NCBI GenBank assembly: GCA_021828375.1
Contig: JAKARS010000006.1
Span: forward strand, 1-50,194
DNA length: 50,194 nucleotides
Reading direction: 5' to 3'
Origin: Nitrospirota bacterium
GTDB taxonomy: Bacteria > Nitrospirota > Leptospirillia > Leptospirillales > Leptospirillaceae
The first letter of the stretch is position 1. Every line of letters begins with the position of its first letter. The position numbers were made by a program, and so were the translations under genes. The notes under the pieces are model-generated. The model ran no database searches. It was not told where the DNA came from and saw nothing but the letters and a program-made list of their open reading frames with translations. Positions 48,770 through 50,194 of this stretch are shown here, in pieces.

Positions 48770-48785
48770 TATGATGGAAATCATA
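48770..48785. promoter_or_regulatory. FNR/CRP-type palindrome upstream of the globin gene
   Basis: TATGAT-GGAA-ATCATA is a perfect inverted repeat with a 4-base centre. It matches the TTGAT-N4-ATCAA layout of the FNR/Dnr family with one change in each half. It lies 101 bases before the globin ATG and contains a -10-like TATGAT. Confidence 0.45.
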
Positions 48786-48886
48786 GTTGTCTGCCGTGAG
48801 GAAGGGTACCCTGAGGGTGGCAAAGGGTTTGGCTCCCTCACTCAAGGGATCCCAATGATCACTGAGCAACAAAAGGAGAATGGCAG

Positions 48887-49345
48887 ATGGCCATCAATAC
48901 AGAGATGATCAAGGCGCACGGAGCGGCAATCAAGGGGTTGGGCACACAGGTAACAACTTATTTTTACAACTACATGTTCGCTCATTTCCCTGAGGTCCGG
49001 AAGATGTTTCCCGAGACGATGACGACCCAACAGGAAAGACTTTTCAACTCCCTTGTCTACATCTCCATGAACATCGATAACCCCACCGCCCTTGTTCCGT
49101 ACCTTGAGCGTCTTGGGGAGGGGCATATCAAGTATGATACTCGTCCGGAGCATTACGATGCCGTGGGAGTGAGTCTCATGAAGACCCTCGAACATTTCCT
49201 CGGGGCAGCGTGGACTCCTGAGGTGGCGGCTACCTGGAGTGAGGCCTATAATCTTGCCGCGAAAGTGATGGCTGAATCTGCCCACAAAGCAATGGATCCC
49301 TCCCGCTACAAGCCTCTTGCATCAAACGGTGTTCCCCTTTCCTAA
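48887..49345 (+). CDS. Single-domain globin
   Basis: Heme protein for O2 or NO chemistry. The 152-residue product is the globin domain only, without a flavohemoglobin reductase part. Landmarks are TyrB10 in TTYFYNYMFAHFPEVRKMF, a Gln near E7 (TTQQERLFNSL), and the proximal His in LGEGHIKYDTRPEHY near residue 81. Tyr and Gln near the heme are typical of NO- and O2-binding bacterial globins. AAGGAG lies 8 bases before the ATG. The palindrome at 48770-48785 suggests control by an FNR/Dnr-type regulator. It is transcribed alone and ends in a long hairpin. Confidence 0.9.
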   Translation: MAINTEMIKAHGAAIKGLGTQVTTYFYNYMFAHFPEVRKMFPETMTTQQERLFNSLVYISMNIDNPTALVPYLERLGEGHIKYDTRPEHYDAVGVSLMKTLEHFLGAAWTPEVAATWSEAYNLAAKVMAESAHKAMDPSRYKPLASNGVPLS

Positions 49346-49375
49346 TCCAGCACGAAGACATCGGTCCTAAAGAGC

Positions 49376-49417
49376 TTCGGCCTGTTCTAAAAAAGAACAG
49401 GCCGAAACTCTCATTTT
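49376..49417 (+). terminator. Long hairpin after the globin gene
   Basis: TTCGGCCTGTTCT and AGAACAGGCCGAA pair perfectly over 13 bp with a 5-A loop. The following stretch (ACTCTCATTTT) has only a short T run, so termination may be partial. Confidence 0.7.
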
Positions 49418-49824
49418 GTCGTCTGGAAAATTTCTTCTCCATTCAAATAGCTGGCCTTCCCCGAGTTCCGAGCTAAAAAGATGCACGCACCCCTCGGGCG
49501 GTCATTCGAGGGTGTATTTTGATATTCCTTTTACCCTCGAGCGACTCAGATCTTTTTTTCCTCCAAACATTAGAGACGCATGACTCGCGATCCTCCTAAA
49601 CGGGATCTCCAAAGAGGAGTGTTCGGGAACTCTTAAGGCTAAAAGTCAGACCTGTCATAGAGAAAGAAGAGCCTTCTTTCTCTCTTTCGTCTTATCGCCC
49701 CTTTCTGGCTCCTTAGGCCAAGATAGTTTGTTTCGGATGCCGGTCGCCTTCTAATTCAGGCCGAACCAAAGGGCTCATGACATTGACGGAGAATTCTCCA
49801 AGACCCAGGGATGTCGCATCAAAT
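49418..49824. other. Intergenic stretch with inverted repeats, no gene seen
   Basis: Holds TCGAGGGT (49506-49513) with ACCCTCGA (49533-49540), and a perfect 11-bp hairpin AGAGAAAGAAG / CTTCTTTCTCT (49659-49683) with a 3-base loop. I found no reading frame with a ribosome binding site and protein-like composition. Proximity to a transposase remnant suggests scarred, mobile-element DNA. Confidence 0.45.
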
Positions 49825-50194
49825 GTCAGTATGACCTATGGGAGCGGCCATGCCTCCCGTTCCGTCCTCTCAGGGGAAAACTCCACCATCGGAATGTCCG
49901 TAGCGGAATGCCGCGGCAAGGGACCGGAAGCAGATCCCTCATGAACCCGAGACGAAGATTTTAAGCCAACACTCCAATTCAGAAGAAGACGGCGTTGGCA
50001 TGAAGATCTCCTGTGGACAATCTCCCACCCCACGTCGTTTTGAGTCCCTTGAAGAAGTTCTCGAACTTTTCCCTCAGCGGCATTCGCCTCAGATGGCCCT
50101 GCACCCGGGCCCGAAGTTGGTTCGTCGACCCAATACCGCCAAGAGCCCAGAGAGAGGGACAGCGGTGTTGGCGCTCCTTCAACGACTTCACAAT
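49825..50194 (-). pseudogene. C-terminal remnant of a DDE transposase
   Basis: Reading leftward from the window edge, the frame gives LREKFENFFKGLKTTWGG, then LHANAVFF, a TGA, IGVLA, a TAA, NLRLGFMRDLLPVPCRGIPL and RTFRWWSFPLRGRNGRHGRS. This follows the C-terminal layout of IS1380/IS4-like DDE transposases: a Glu in an ENxxKxLK helix, an ANxxFF segment, a NL helix, then TxRW and a basic end. Two in-frame stops show it is dead. The rest of the element lies outside the window. Confidence 0.55.

Overview
The window is chromosomal DNA from a moderately GC-rich bacterium. The gene content points to a Leptospirillum-like (Nitrospirota) chemolithoautotroph: an AprAB/Sat sulfate-activation cluster with no dissimilatory partners in view, a heavy-metal-type RND pump, DsrE/TusA-type sulfur carriers, many c-di-GMP proteins and frequent TTG/GTG starts. 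The taxon is an inference; no database search was possible. Every call rests on reading translations, motifs, ribosome binding sites and promoter-like sequences by eye.

Layout. 0-4.3 kb: a 38-aa membrane microprotein with its own promoter and terminator, then aprA-aprB-sat. 4.3-10.3 kb: two divergent XRE-type regulators around a palindromic operator, then a leftward unit bphP-bphO-ettA-helicase, in which the phytochrome is a bare photosensory module. 10.4-13 kb: leftward TPR lipoprotein, outer-membrane protein and 46-aa microprotein, plus an HTH-DUF1232 protein. 13.1-18.4 kb: initiator tRNA, lpdA, a degenerate-GGDEF protein, a secreted phosphoesterase, the wreck of an EAL domain, then dsrE2-tusA. 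18.4-22.2 kb: leftward mazG-SDR-trpD2-HD-GYP. 22.6-28.3 kb: a three-gene RND efflux operon behind a perfect palindrome. 28.4-33.1 kb: leftward tRNA-Ser(GGA), SRP RNA and dnaX-ybaB-recR-prfC. 33.2-36.3 kb: mscS-dsrE-dsrF-dsrH leftward, and a diguanylate cyclase rightward. 36.5-41.1 kb: three more tRNA-Ser genes (so all four serine isoacceptors lie within about 8 kb), a TPR protein, SDR-tadA, a tiny two-microprotein unit and a sigma54 activator. 41.3-45.4 kb: a tightly overlapped run dksA-like, SDR, MDR, TPR lipoprotein, dapF homologue, then a leftward 51-aa microprotein. 45.4-50.2 kb: a degenerate-GGDEF protein, a 104-aa unknown, a rhodanese preceded by a broken gene, an outer-membrane barrel, a single-domain globin, and a decayed transposase end.

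Themes. Sulfur: sulfate activation and reduction (Sat, AprAB) plus sulfur-relay proteins (DsrE2, TusA, DsrEFH, rhodanese). Signalling: one apparently intact diguanylate cyclase, one HD-GYP protein, two degenerate GGDEF proteins, one dead EAL remnant and a phytochrome with its chromophore enzyme. Information processing: dnaX/ybaB/recR, RF3, EttA, SRP RNA, TadA and five tRNAs.

The most unusual observations are a DapF homologue in which both catalytic cysteines are serines, a 501-residue phytochrome that ends just after the PHY tongue, and a leftward unit of about 0.5 kb with promoter, two ribosome binding sites, two microproteins and a terminator.
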